A stretch of DNA of 64,000 nucleotides, taken from the NCBI RefSeq assembly GCF_000203915.1, contig NC_008391.1:1-64000 (forward strand), read 5' to 3'. Positions 26,315 through 35,408 of this stretch are shown in pieces. The notes beneath the pieces were generated by a model. That model saw only the letters and a program-made list of their open reading frames with translations, did no database searches and was not told the DNA's origin. How positions within the stretch are numbered: position 1 is the stretch's first letter; each line of letters begins with the position of its first letter. The stretch comes from Burkholderia ambifaria AMMD. GTDB lineage: Bacteria > Pseudomonadota > Gammaproteobacteria > Burkholderiales > Burkholderiaceae. The position numbers were made by a program, and so were the translations under genes.

Positions 26315-26720
26315 CAGCGGTTCGTGCACCGGGCGGGCAGGGAATGCGCATCGAGCGCGTTTCCTGCCCGTTGTCTTTTTCGGGCGCAGAATGACTGCCC
26401 ATGCGCTGCACGTCTTTTCGTTTCAATCGGAAAGCATTCGATCGCGCAGCGGCGCTTGTTGCCCGCATCCCGCACATGGGCGGGGAAGGGCCGGTGGGCG
26501 GGCCATCGACACCGCGATCGATATCACGGGATCGCACCGTCGTAATCGAGTCTTACACATCTGACAGTTGACGCGACAACGGATTATTGGGCATCTTGTG
26601 CGGGTTTCCGCTTGCGGCGGTGTGCCAACCGCCGCAACATCCGCGCCGTCCGCCGGCGCGATGCCCCGTCAGGTCGGATCCGTGGCCGTGACGGCGGCGC
26701 CCCATTCGAGGAGTGCATTC
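26315..26720. other. Intergenic region between ndh and the dienelactone hydrolase gene
   Basis: About 400 bases. The first part contains the ndh terminator. The remainder should carry the promoter of the downstream gene; no confident -35/-10 pair, RNA gene or small gene was recognised. The hydrolase open frame extends back to 26568, but that stretch lacks a signal peptide or family match. Confidence 0.5.
26334..26380 (+). terminator. Rho-independent terminator of ndh
   Basis: CGGGCAGGGAA (26334-26344) pairs with TTTCCTGCCCG (26360-26370), with one G-T wobble. It is followed by TTGTCTTTTT, a good U-tract, about 20 bp after the stop. Confidence 0.8.
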
Positions 26721-27596
26721 ATGTTGAAACCCGAAGTCGACAGCCTGGTTCCCCACGTTCCGTTCTCGCGCCGCAAGTTCATGCAGGCCGCGCTGGGCGG
26801 CACCTTCGCGGCGGCCGTGCTGCCCGTGTCGGCGCAGACCATCACGACCGACAGCGCCGGGCTGGACGTCGACACCATCGAGATCCGCTCGGGCGACGCG
26901 AGCATCCCCGCGTATCGCGCGCAGCCGGTCGACAAGACGAACCTGCCGGTCGTCATCGTGATCCACGAGATCTTTGGCGTTCACGAGCATATCGCCGACG
27001 TCTGCCGTCGCTTCGCGAAACTCGGCTACCTCGCGATCGCGCCGGATCTTTTCGCGCGCCAGGGCAATGCGTCGAAGTACCCGACGATCCAGGCGCTCGT
27101 CGAGCACATCGTCAGCAAGGTGCCGGACCGCCAGGTCACCGAGGATCTCGATGCGACCGTCGCGTGGGCCGGCAAGAACGGCGGCGACCTGTCGCGTCTC
27201 GGTGTGACGGGGTTCTGCTGGGGCGGTCGCCAGGCGTGGCTGTATGCGGAGCACAATCCGCACGTGCGTGCGGCCGTGGCGTGGTACGGATTCGTCGAGG
27301 GCAAGACCGACGAGATGACGCCGTTCAATCCGGTCGATCATGCGGCGTTGCTGAAGGTGCCGGTGCTGGGGCTGTACGGCGAGAAGGACACGAACATCAC
27401 GCAGGCGTCGCTGGCCGACATGCGCAAGGCAATCCAGACGAGCGACTCGAAGCTCGCGCGCCAATCCGAGATCGTCGTGTATCCGGATGCCGGCCACGCA
27501 TTCTTCGCCGATTACCGGCCGAGTTACGTGAAGGGCGATGCCGAGGACGGCTGGAAGCGCACGATCGAGTGGTTCCACAAATACGGCGTGATGTAA
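26721..27596 (+). CDS. Tat-exported dienelactone-hydrolase-family protein
   Basis: A 291-aa alpha/beta hydrolase of the DLH family. The nucleophile is Cys in VTGFCWGGRQAW (GxCxGG, as in true dienelactone hydrolases), the acid is likely Asp in LYGEKDTNIT, and the base is His in PDAGHAFFADYRPSY. The N-terminus carries a twin-arginine signal (FSRRKFMQAALGGTFAAAVL, then PVSAQ), so it should be exported folded. The start is ATG 26721 with GAGGAG 8-13 nt upstream. Natural substrate unknown; no aromatic-degradation genes adjoin. Confidence 0.87.
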   Translation: MLKPEVDSLVPHVPFSRRKFMQAALGGTFAAAVLPVSAQTITTDSAGLDVDTIEIRSGDASIPAYRAQPVDKTNLPVVIVIHEIFGVHEHIADVCRRFAKLGYLAIAPDLFARQGNASKYPTIQALVEHIVSKVPDRQVTEDLDATVAWAGKNGGDLSRLGVTGFCWGGRQAWLYAEHNPHVRAAVAWYGFVEGKTDEMTPFNPVDHAALLKVPVLGLYGEKDTNITQASLADMRKAIQTSDSKLARQSEIVVYPDAGHAFFADYRPSYVKGDAEDGWKRTIEWFHKYGVM

Positions 27597-27647
27597 ACGA
27601 CACGCGGCGGCAGATGCCGCCGCGTCGTCTTGCGCAGTGCCGGTGTG

Positions 27648-28517
27648 TTACGGCGTCGGGCCGGTCGCGATCGGCCGCGACGGATCGGCGCTCCATTCGC
27701 TCCACGAGCCCGGATACAGCGATGCGCCATGCAACCCCGCGACTTCGAGTGCGAGCGCGTTGTGGCATGCGGTTACGCCGGAGCCGCATTGCAGGATCAC
27801 GCTGTTCGGTTCGGTGCCGGCCAGCAGCGTGGTGAACGTCTCGCGCAGTTCGTGGCCGGTCTTGAAGCGGCCGTCGGCGTTCAGGTTGTCCTTGAAGAAC
27901 CGGTTGCGTGCGCCGGGAATGTGGCCGCCGACACGATCGATCGTTTCGTTTTCTCCGCGATAGCGATCGGGCGCGCGCGCATCGATCACGACGCGCTGGG
28001 CCGACGTCACGTTCGCGAGCACGGCTGCCGCGTCGACCGTCGATTCGAGCGGCGCTGCTGCCCGGAAGTCGCCGGCGGGCGGGTGCGGCACGTCGGTGGT
28101 CAACGGCTGGCCGGCCGCTTCCCATGCCTGCAGGCCGCCGTCGAGCACCGCGATGGAGTCGTGCCCGAGCCAGCGCAGCAGCCACCACAGGCGCGCCGCA
28201 TAGGCGCCGCCGTGTGCGTCATACGCGACCACCTGCTGGCCCTGCTTGACGCCGCGGCTGGCCATCAGCGTCGCGAATGCGTCGCGGGTCGGTAGCGGAT
28301 GGCGGCCGTTGGTGCCGGTCTTGCGGCCGGACAGGTCGCGGTCGAGATGAAGATACTGCGCGCCGGGGATGTGCCCGGCTGCATAGGCGGCTTCGCCCGC
28401 GACCGGATCGGCGAGATCGAAGCGGCAGTCGAATACGGCGACGCTGCCCGGCGCCGCGGCCAGACGTTCGGCGAGATTGGCTGCGGAAATGAGCGTGGTG
28501 TAGTGGGTGTGTGGCAT
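27648..28517 (-). CDS. 3-Mercaptopyruvate/thiosulfate sulfurtransferase
   Basis: Two-domain rhodanese-like enzyme of 289 aa that moves sulfane sulfur to thiols or cyanide. The C-terminal domain carries the active-site loop CGSGVTACHNAL, the CGSGVTA form typical of mercaptopyruvate sulfurtransferases. The N-terminal domain (VAVFDCRFDLADPVAGEAAY, HIPGAQYLHLDRDLSG) is the inactive rhodanese repeat. The start is ATG 28517 with AGGGAG upstream. It lies downstream of the Rieske oxygenase gene on the same strand, with a strong terminator between them. Confidence 0.9.
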   Translation of the reverse strand: MPHTHYTTLISAANLAERLAAAPGSVAVFDCRFDLADPVAGEAAYAAGHIPGAQYLHLDRDLSGRKTGTNGRHPLPTRDAFATLMASRGVKQGQQVVAYDAHGGAYAARLWWLLRWLGHDSIAVLDGGLQAWEAAGQPLTTDVPHPPAGDFRAAAPLESTVDAAAVLANVTSAQRVVIDARAPDRYRGENETIDRVGGHIPGARNRFFKDNLNADGRFKTGHELRETFTTLLAGTEPNSVILQCGSGVTACHNALALEVAGLHGASLYPGSWSEWSADPSRPIATGPTP

Positions 28518-28566
28518 GACGGCTCCCTGGAGTGCGAACTGGCCTGATACTCCAAGTCTAAACAAA

Positions 28567-28592
28567 AAAAGACGGGCCGGAACCCGTCTTTT
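28567..28592 (-). terminator. Terminator of the Rieske oxygenase gene
   Basis: AAAAGACGGG (28567-28576), 6-nt loop, CCCGTCTTTT (28583-28592). On the minus strand a run of seven T follows the stem, so it ends the oxygenase transcript before the sulfurtransferase gene. Confidence 0.88.
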
Positions 28593-28634
28593 CATATGCC
28601 GAATGCGATGCGGCGCGGAGCGCGCCGCGCGCGT

Positions 28635-29741
28635 TCAGAGATCGCCGAGGTGGCGGCGCAGGAACTCGTGGAAGTGCTGCATGCCGTCTTCCATCGGGCT
28701 CTGGTACGGGCCGACCTGCGATTCGCCGCGTGCCATCAGTGCACGGCGGCCGGCGTCCATCCGCATCGCGATTTCGTCGTCCTCGACGGCCGTCTCCATG
28801 TAGGCGGCGCGCTCGGCTTCGACGAACTCGCGCTCGAACAGCGCGATTTCCTCGGGGTAGTAGAACTCGACGATGTTGGTCGTCTTCTGCGGGCCGCGCG
28901 GAATCAGCCACGACACGACGAGCACGTGCGGATACCACTCGATCATCAGGCCCGGGTAATAGACCATCCAGATCGCGCCGAATTCCGGCGGCACGCCGTT
29001 GCGGAACTTGAGCACCTGCTCGTGCCACTTCTGGTAGGTCGCGCTGCCCGGTTTCGCGAGCGCGTTGTGCACGCCGACCGTCTGCACGCTGTACCAGTCG
29101 CCGAACTCCCACTTGAGATCGTCACACGACACGAAACTGCCGAGGCCCGGGTGGAACGGGGCGACGTGGTAATCCTCGAGGTAGACCTCGATGAACGTCT
29201 TCCAGTTGTAATCGCACTCGTGCACTTCGACGTGATCGAACTGGTATTCGGAGAAGTCGAAGTGATGCTTCGTGCCGAGGTTCGCGAGATCGCGCGCGAC
29301 GTTGCGGCCTTCGGCCTCGAACAGCAGCCCCTGCCACTTCTGCAGCGGGCTCTTGCCGAGATTCAGGCACGGTTTGTCGGGGAAGTGCGGGGCGCCGAGC
29401 AGCTGGCCTTCCAGATCGTACGTCCAGCGGTGCAGCGGGCACACGATGTTCTGCGCATGGCCACGCCCGTTGAGCATGATCGCCTGCCGGTGGCGGCACA
29501 CGTTCGACAGCAGTTCGATCTGGTTCGTCTGGTTGCGGACCAGCACGCGGCCTTCCTGCTCGGACGGCAGCGCGAAATAATCCCCCGCCTCGGGCACCAT
29601 CAACTCGTGCCCGACGTAACGAGGTCCTTTCTTGAAGAGGGTTTCGATCTCGCGCTCGAGTAGCGCCTCATCGAAATATGCAGTGACTGGAAGCTGGCTG
29701 TGAGCCGACTTCAACTGAAGCGCGTCGCTCAGATTGGACAT
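28635..29741 (-). CDS. Rieske non-haem iron oxygenase, alpha subunit
   Basis: A 368-aa ring-hydroxylating/demethylating-type oxygenase. The Rieske 2Fe-2S ligands are in CRHRQAIMLNGRGHAQ (CxH) and NIVCPLHRWTYD (CxxH). The mononuclear iron site is NWKTFIEVYLEDYHVAPFHP, with DYH and the later H, and an Asp expected further on. The size and the E-x-Y-x-E-x-YH pattern fit the CntA/choline-monooxygenase/sterol-like branch, but the substrate is not evident. No ferredoxin or reductase gene is adjacent, so electrons must come from elsewhere. The start is ATG 29741. Confidence 0.88.
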   Translation of the reverse strand: MSNLSDALQLKSAHSQLPVTAYFDEALLEREIETLFKKGPRYVGHELMVPEAGDYFALPSEQEGRVLVRNQTNQIELLSNVCRHRQAIMLNGRGHAQNIVCPLHRWTYDLEGQLLGAPHFPDKPCLNLGKSPLQKWQGLLFEAEGRNVARDLANLGTKHHFDFSEYQFDHVEVHECDYNWKTFIEVYLEDYHVAPFHPGLGSFVSCDDLKWEFGDWYSVQTVGVHNALAKPGSATYQKWHEQVLKFRNGVPPEFGAIWMVYYPGLMIEWYPHVLVVSWLIPRGPQKTTNIVEFYYPEEIALFEREFVEAERAAYMETAVEDDEIAMRMDAGRRALMARGESQVGPYQSPMEDGMQHFHEFLRRHLGDL

Positions 29742-30011
29742 TCCCACTCCCGGTGTTAGCGTGAAAGCAGTGAACAACCCAACCATCGAAAAATCGATTT
29801 AGGGAAACGGGCAATTATACCCGGTTCGCCCCGCAAGGCTAGGATTAAGTGCCTGATTTGTGTCAATTTTTTGTCGGGAGACACTCGGAAGGCGCACACT
29901 GTGCGTCGAAGATGGGGCCGGAATTGTGCCGGGCCCGCCAAGTCGGGAGATCGGAGAATTCTCTTTTGCCGTAGAATGTCCGACTTGTTTTGAAATTTGA
30001 CACCCTCGTCC

Positions 30012-30305
30012 ATGGCGAAAACCGCATCCCCAGGCGCCACGCCGCCCGACAATGGCACCGAACCGTTGCCGGACAATTACGAAATGGCGCTCGCGGAACT
30101 CGAGACGCTGGTTGCCCGGATGGAAGGCGGCGCGTTGAGCCTCGAGGATTCGCTCGCCGCGTATCGCCGCGGCGCGAACCTCGTTGCGTTTTGCCAACAG
30201 CAGCTCGAGAAAGTGGAGCAACAGGTTCGCGTGCTGGACGGCGCGACGCTGAAGCCGCTTTCGTCCGGAACGGCCGCCACGGACGGCGAAGACGACGATC
30301 TATGA
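30012..30305 (+). CDS. xseB: Exonuclease VII small subunit
   Basis: Small subunit of exodeoxyribonuclease VII, which together with XseA degrades single-stranded DNA. 97 aa; the family core is NYEMALAELETLVARMEGGA, then LSLEDSLAAYRRGANLVAFC. The start is ATG 30012 (MAKTASPGATP). It overlaps ispA by 4 bp (ATGA), the usual xseB-ispA-dxs order of proteobacteria. Confidence 0.95.
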   Translation: MAKTASPGATPPDNGTEPLPDNYEMALAELETLVARMEGGALSLEDSLAAYRRGANLVAFCQQQLEKVEQQVRVLDGATLKPLSSGTAATDGEDDDL

Positions 30306-31186
30306 CATTCGAACAATGGATGCGGTCCGTGCTTGACCGTGTCGAGGACGCACTCGGCCACTATTTGCCGGCCGAAAACGTGGTGCCCACGCAACTCCAC
30401 GAAGCGATGCGCTACGCGGTCCTCGGCGGCGGCAAGCGCGTTCGCCCGCTGCTGTGCCATGCAGCAGGCGAACTGACCGGTGCGACGGAAGCGGCGCGCA
30501 ATGCGGCGGCGGCGGCGCTGGAGATGATCCACGTCTATTCGCTCGTGCACGACGACATGCCGTGCATGGACGACGACGCGCTGCGTCGCGGCAAGCCGAC
30601 CGTGCACGTGCAGTACGACGAGCCGACGGCGTTGCTGGTCGGCGACGCGCTGCAGTCGCAGGCATTCGTCGCGCTGACCGACGCCGATGCGCTGTCGCCG
30701 GTGCAGCAGGCCGCGCTCGTGCGCGAGCTGGCGCTGGCGAGCGGCTCGATCGGCATGGCCGGCGGGCAGGCGATCGACCTGGCGAGCGTCGGCCTGAAGC
30801 TGACGCGCGAGCAGCTCGAGAAGATGCACCGGATGAAGACGGGGGCGCTGCTGCGCGCGGCCGTGCGGATGGGCGCGCTGGCCGGCGAGACGCCGTCGGC
30901 GGAAACGCTGGCCGCGCTCGACGTCTACGCAGCGGCCGTGGGCCTGGCCTTCCAGGTCGTCGACGACATTCTCGACGTCACGACCGATTCGGCGACGCTC
31001 GGCAAGACGGCCGGCAAGGATGCGGCAAACGACAAGCCGACCTACGTATCGATCCTCGGCCTCGACGCATCGCGCGAGCTCGCAGCCCAGCTGCGCGCGG
31101 AAGCACACGATGCGTTGAAACCGTTCGGCGCACGCGCACAGCGTCTCGCCGAACTTGCCGACCTGGTGGTGAACCGGGTCAGCTGA
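30302..31186 (+). CDS. ispA: Farnesyl diphosphate synthase
   Basis: Short-chain polyprenyl synthase, 294 aa, condensing IPP with DMAPP/GPP to farnesyl diphosphate. It has the first aspartate-rich motif SLVHDDMPCMDDDALRRGKP (DDxxxxD), the second QVVDDILDVTTDS (DDxxD), and GGGKRVRPLLCHAAGE for IPP binding. The start overlaps the xseB stop (ATGA), and dxs follows 81 bp later, forming an isoprenoid operon. Confidence 0.96.
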   Translation: MTFEQWMRSVLDRVEDALGHYLPAENVVPTQLHEAMRYAVLGGGKRVRPLLCHAAGELTGATEAARNAAAAALEMIHVYSLVHDDMPCMDDDALRRGKPTVHVQYDEPTALLVGDALQSQAFVALTDADALSPVQQAALVRELALASGSIGMAGGQAIDLASVGLKLTREQLEKMHRMKTGALLRAAVRMGALAGETPSAETLAALDVYAAAVGLAFQVVDDILDVTTDSATLGKTAGKDAANDKPTYVSILGLDASRELAAQLRAEAHDALKPFGARAQRLAELADLVVNRVS

Positions 31187-31267
31187 CGCGAAGCCCGCCG
31201 CTGCGCACACGCTTACGGTGCGTGCAATAGAATGCGGGCGCGTTTGATTTCCTACAATGGAACGACG

Positions 31268-33172
31268 ATGTACGACTTGCTGAAAACCATCGACGACCCG
31301 GCGGATCTGCGCCGCCTCGATCGTCGCCAACTCCAACCGCTCGCGGATGAACTGCGCGCGTTCGTGCTCGACAGCGTGTCGAAGACGGGCGGCCATTTGT
31401 CGTCCAACCTCGGGACGGTCGAGCTGACGATCGCGTTGCACTACGTGTTCAACACGCCGAACGACCGGATCGTCTGGGACGTGGGCCACCAGACCTACCC
31501 GCACAAGATCCTGACGGGTCGCCGCGACCAGATGCATTCGCTGCGCCAGTACGACGGCATCTCGGGTTTCCCGCGCCGCAGCGAGTCCGAATACGACACG
31601 TTCGGCACCGCGCATTCGAGCACGTCGATTTCGGCGGCGCTCGGGATGGCGATCGGCAGCCAGCTGAACGGCGACGACCGCTTCTCGATCGCGGTGATCG
31701 GCGACGGCGCGATGACGGCCGGCATGGCGTTCGAGGCGATGAACAACGCGGGCGTGTCGGAGGATGCGAAACTGCTCGTGATCCTCAACGACAACGACAT
31801 GTCGATTTCGCCGCCGGTCGGCGCGCTGAACCGCCATCTCGCGCGCCTGATGTCGGGCCGCTTCTACGCGGCGGCGCGTGCTGGCGTCGAGCGCGTGCTG
31901 AGCGTGGCGCCGCCGGTGCTCGAACTCGCGCGCAAGCTCGAGGAGCACGCGAAGGGCATGGTCGTGCCGGCGACGCTGTTCGAAGAGTTCGGCTTCAACT
32001 ACATCGGCCCGATCGACGGTCACGATCTCGATTCGCTGATCCCGACGCTGCAGAACATTCGCGAGCTGCGCGGCCCGCAATTCCTGCACGTGGTGACGAA
32101 GAAAGGCCAGGGCTACAAGCTCGCCGAAGCGGATCCCGTGCTCTATCACGGCCCCGGCAAGTTCAACCCGGCCGAAGGCATCAAGCCGTCGCCCACGCCC
32201 GCGAAGAAGACGTACACGCAGGTGTTCGGGGAATGGCTGTGCGATGAAGCCGAGCGCGATTCGCGCGTCGTCGGCATCACGCCCGCGATGCGCGAAGGCT
32301 CGGGCATGGTCGAGTTCGAGAAGCGCTTCAAGGATCGCTACTACGACGTCGGCATCGCCGAGCAGCACGCGGTGACGTTCGCGGGCGGCCTCGCGACCGA
32401 AGGGCTGAAGCCCGTCGTCGCGATCTACTCGACGTTCCTGCAGCGTGCGTACGACCAGCTGATCCACGACGTCGCGCTGCAGAACCTGCCGGTCGTGTTC
32501 GCGATCGACCGCGCGGGCCTCGTCGGCGCCGACGGTGCGACGCACGCGGGCGCGTACGATCTCGCGTTCATGCGCTGCATCCCGAACATGACGATCATGG
32601 CCGCGTCCGACGAGAACGAATGCCGCCAGATGCTGCACACGGCGCTTCAGCAGCCGAACCCGACCGCGGTGCGTTATCCGCGCGGCGCGGGCACGGGCGT
32701 GGCGACGGTGAAGGAATTCACCGAGATCCCGCTCGGCAAGGGCGAAGTGCGTCGCCGTACGTCGCAGCCGGAAGGCAAGCGCGTCGCGATTCTCGCGTTC
32801 GGCACGATGGTCGCGCCGTCGCTCGCGGCGGGCGAGGAGCTCGACGCCACGGTCGCGAACATGCGCTTCGTGAAGCCGATCGATGCGGCGCTCGTGCGTG
32901 AACTCGCCGAGACCCACGACTACCTCGTCACGGTCGAGGAAGGCTGCGTGATGGGCGGTGCGGGCTCGGCCTGCGTCGAAGCCCTGATGGAGAGTGGGGT
33001 TATCCGACCCGTAATACAATTGGGCCTCCCTGACCAGTTCATCGATCACGGCGACCCCGCTAAGCTGCTGGCGCAATGCGGCCTCGACGGCGCGGGCATC
33101 GCGAAATCGATTCGCGAACGCTTCCTGAGCCCGGCGGCCGACGTCGCCGATCAGGCGAAGCGCGTCGCGTAA
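31268..33172 (+). CDS. dxs: 1-Deoxy-D-xylulose-5-phosphate synthase
   Basis: First enzyme of the MEP isoprenoid pathway: TPP-dependent condensation of pyruvate with glyceraldehyde 3-phosphate. 634 aa. The TPP-binding loop is [20 protein letters not shown], the catalytic His/Glu region is [17 protein letters not shown], and the transketolase C-terminal domain starts near [34 protein letters not shown] is a classic N-terminal motif. The start is ATG 31268. It is the last gene of xseB-ispA-dxs and is followed by a hairpin at 33235. Confidence 0.97.
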   Translation: MYDLLKTIDDPADLRRLDRRQLQPLADELRAFVLDSVSKTGGHLSSNLGTVELTIALHYVFNTPNDRIVWDVGHQTYPHKILTGRRDQMHSLRQYDGISGFPRRSESEYDTFGTAHSSTSISAALGMAIGSQLNGDDRFSIAVIGDGAMTAGMAFEAMNNAGVSEDAKLLVILNDNDMSISPPVGALNRHLARLMSGRFYAAARAGVERVLSVAPPVLELARKLEEHAKGMVVPATLFEEFGFNYIGPIDGHDLDSLIPTLQNIRELRGPQFLHVVTKKGQGYKLAEADPVLYHGPGKFNPAEGIKPSPTPAKKTYTQVFGEWLCDEAERDSRVVGITPAMREGSGMVEFEKRFKDRYYDVGIAEQHAVTFAGGLATEGLKPVVAIYSTFLQRAYDQLIHDVALQNLPVVFAIDRAGLVGADGATHAGAYDLAFMRCIPNMTIMAASDENECRQMLHTALQQPNPTAVRYPRGAGTGVATVKEFTEIPLGKGEVRRRTSQPEGKRVAILAFGTMVAPSLAAGEELDATVANMRFVKPIDAALVRELAETHDYLVTVEEGCVMGGAGSACVEALMESGVIRPVIQLGLPDQFIDHGDPAKLLAQCGLDGAGIAKSIRERFLSPAADVADQAKRVA

Positions 33173-33234
33173 GCTGGCGCCGCCTGCGGGCGGCGTCGGT
33201 GCGACTGGCGCAACCGGTCTACATTGATGCGGAA

Positions 33235-33264
33235 AACATGGGCCTGCGGGCCCATGTTGCTTTT
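33235..33264 (+). terminator. Terminator after dxs
   Basis: AACATGGGCC (33235-33244), 4-nt loop, GGCCCATGTT (33249-33258), then GCTTTT. A perfect 10-bp stem about 60 bp after dxs. Confidence 0.78.
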
Positions 33265-33326
33265 CCGGCTGCCGCGTGACGCGGCGTGCGCGTCGTCGAA
33301 CGCGCGGCTTACAAGGATTGAACAAG

Positions 33327-34136
33327 ATGAACCAGATGAATCCCGCCTTCGTGATGCCCGACGTGCAGAGCACGGTGGATACCCGCCAGATTCCGATTCA
33401 GCGCGTGGGCGTGAAGGCGGTCCGGCATCCGTTGACGGTGCGCACCGAAAGCGGCGACGTGCAGCCGACCGTCGGCGTCTGGAACCTCGACGTGCATCTG
33501 CCTGCCGATCAGAAGGGCACGCACATGTCGCGCTTCGTCGCGCTGCTCGAAGACAGCCGCGAGCCGCTGACGGTCGAGCGCTTCCGCGCGATGCTCGCGT
33601 CGATGCTCGTGAGGCTGGAAGCCGAGGCCGGCCGCATCGAGGTCACGTTCCCGTACTTCGTGAACAAGACGGCGCCTGTGTCGGGCGTGCAGAGCCTGCT
33701 CGACTATGAAGTGACGCTCGCGGGCGAAAGCCGCAACGGCGAGACGCGCCTGTTCCTGAAGGTGCTCGTGCCGGTGACGAGCCTGTGCCCGTGCTCGAAG
33801 AAGATCTCGCAGTACGGTGCGCACAACCAGCGCTCGCACGTAACGATCGACGCCGAGCTCGCGGCCGACTTGCCGGTCGAGGCGCTGATCCGCATCGCGG
33901 AAGAAGAGGCGTCGTGCGAGCTGTGGGGCTTGCTGAAGCGTCCGGACGAGAAGTTCGTCACTGAGCGTGCGTACGAAAACCCGAAGTTCGTCGAGGATCT
34001 GGTGCGCGACGTCGCGCAGCGTCTCGATGCGGACGAGCGCGTGGTTGCGTACGTGCTCGAAGCCGAGAACTTCGAGTCGATCCACAATCACAGCGCGTAT
34101 GCACTGATCGAGCGCGACAAGCGACACGCCGCGTAA
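33327..34136 (+). CDS. folE2: GTP cyclohydrolase I type 2
   Basis: Converts GTP to 7,8-dihydroneopterin triphosphate for folate synthesis. 269 aa of the FolE2 (GCYH-IB) family, which uses metals other than zinc and often backs up FolE under zinc limitation. The metal-ligand Cys is in [20 protein letters not shown], and the conserved Glu/His are near [20 protein letters not shown] and [10 protein letters not shown]. The start is ATG 33327 with AAGGATTGAAC upstream. A strong terminator follows. Confidence 0.95.
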   Translation: MNQMNPAFVMPDVQSTVDTRQIPIQRVGVKAVRHPLTVRTESGDVQPTVGVWNLDVHLPADQKGTHMSRFVALLEDSREPLTVERFRAMLASMLVRLEAEAGRIEVTFPYFVNKTAPVSGVQSLLDYEVTLAGESRNGETRLFLKVLVPVTSLCPCSKKISQYGAHNQRSHVTIDAELAADLPVEALIRIAEEEASCELWGLLKRPDEKFVTERAYENPKFVEDLVRDVAQRLDADERVVAYVLEAENFESIHNHSAYALIERDKRHAA

Positions 34137-34163
34137 CGCTGCGTCGTTTTGCCGCTGCAATGA

Positions 34164-34192
34164 AAAATGGCCGCTCATCGAGCGGCCATTTT
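34164..34192. terminator. Bidirectional terminator between folE2 and tsaD
   Basis: AAAATGGCCGCTC (34164-34176), 3-nt loop, GAGCGGCCATTTT (34180-34192), with A- and T-runs on either side. It lies between two convergent genes and should work in both directions. Confidence 0.88.
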
Positions 34193-34236
34193 GTTTGCCG
34201 GCGTGTGTCGGCGCGCAAGGTATCGGGTTGCGCGAA

Positions 34237-35277
34237 TCAGCGTGCGAGCGACGCGAGATCCCAGCGCGGCTTCACCGTGAACGCGTAGTCGGCGTTCGCC
34301 TGTTCGGGCCAGCGGCCGAGCCGCAATGCGCCGGCGAGCGCGATCATCGCGCCGTTGTCGGTGCAGAGCGCGAGATCGGGATAGTGCACGTCGAAGCCGC
34401 GCTTGGCCGCCGCGGCCGACAGCGCCGCGCGCAACTGGCGGTTCGCGCCGACGCCGCCCGCGACCACCAGGCGCTTGAGTTTCGTCTGCTTGAGCGCGGC
34501 GAGCGACTTTGCGACGAGCACGTCGACGGCTGCATCGACGAAGCCACGCGCGAGGTCGGCCTTCGCGCGCTCGAGCGCTTCGCCGTCCAGCTTCGCCGCC
34601 TCGAATTTCTTCATCTGCGTGAGCACGGCCGTCTTCAGGCCGCTGAAGCTGAAGTCGAGATCGCCCGAATGCAGCATCGGGCGCGGCAGCACGACCGCGC
34701 CCGGCGTGCCCGTTTCCGCGAGCTTCGACACTTCCGGGCCGCCCGGATAGCCGAGGCCGATCAGCTTCGCCGTCTTGTCGAACGCTTCGCCGGCCGCGTC
34801 GTCGAGCGTCTCGCCGAGCGTCTCGTACACGCCGACGTCGGTCACGCGCATCAGTTGCGTATGGCCGCCCGACACCAGCAGCGCGATGAACGGGAACGGC
34901 GGCGGCTCGTCGACGAGCAGCGGCGACAGCAGATGGCCTTCGAGGTGATGAATGCCGACGGTCGGCTTGTTCCAGGCGAGCGCGAGCGCATTCGCGATGC
35001 TCGCGCCGACCAGCAGCGCGCCGGCGAGGCCGGGGCCTTGCGTGAACGCGATCGCGTCGATGTCGTCGCGGTGCGTGCCGCTTTGCGCCATCACTTCCTC
35101 GAGCAGCGGCAGCGCGCGGCGGATGTGATCGCGCGACGCGAGCTCCGGCACGACGCCACCGTATTCGCGGTGCATCGCGATCTGCGAATGAAGCGCGTGC
35201 GCGAGCAGGCCGCGCTGCGTGTCGTAGAGCGCGAGGCCGGTTTCATCGCAGGAGCTTTCGATGCCGAGGACGAGCAT
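34237..35277 (-). CDS. tsaD: TsaD, tRNA threonylcarbamoyltransferase subunit
   Basis: Catalytic component that, with TsaB and TsaE, transfers threonylcarbamoyl to A37 of ANN-decoding tRNAs. 346 aa, ASKHA fold. [19 protein letters not shown] is the N-terminal ATP-binding motif. The metal site is H-x3-H in [11 protein letters not shown] and [12 protein letters not shown]. The conserved phosphate-binding SGGHTQLM and [16 protein letters not shown] are intact. It is monocistronic and convergent with folE2. Confidence 0.96.
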   Translation of the reverse strand: MLVLGIESSCDETGLALYDTQRGLLAHALHSQIAMHREYGGVVPELASRDHIRRALPLLEEVMAQSGTHRDDIDAIAFTQGPGLAGALLVGASIANALALAWNKPTVGIHHLEGHLLSPLLVDEPPPFPFIALLVSGGHTQLMRVTDVGVYETLGETLDDAAGEAFDKTAKLIGLGYPGGPEVSKLAETGTPGAVVLPRPMLHSGDLDFSFSGLKTAVLTQMKKFEAAKLDGEALERAKADLARGFVDAAVDVLVAKSLAALKQTKLKRLVVAGGVGANRQLRAALSAAAAKRGFDVHYPDLALCTDNGAMIALAGALRLGRWPEQANADYAFTVKPRWDLASLAR

Positions 35278-35408
35278 GGGTAAGGGCGGGGGCGCGCGTT
35301 GTCGAGCGCGCCGCAGGTAGGTCGACGTAACCAGAAATTATAGCAGGCGGGAGACGGTCACCGCCGCGGGCGGCCCGGGCCGAAGGCCGGGCAGGTACAA
35401 TCCGCGCC

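Noticed and set aside
30077..33373. 1098-codon open frame on the minus strand opposite xseB-ispA-dxs
   Set aside because: It runs antisense to three well-conserved genes and its translation is dominated by Arg, His and Asp with no known domain: a shadow of GC-rich codon use.
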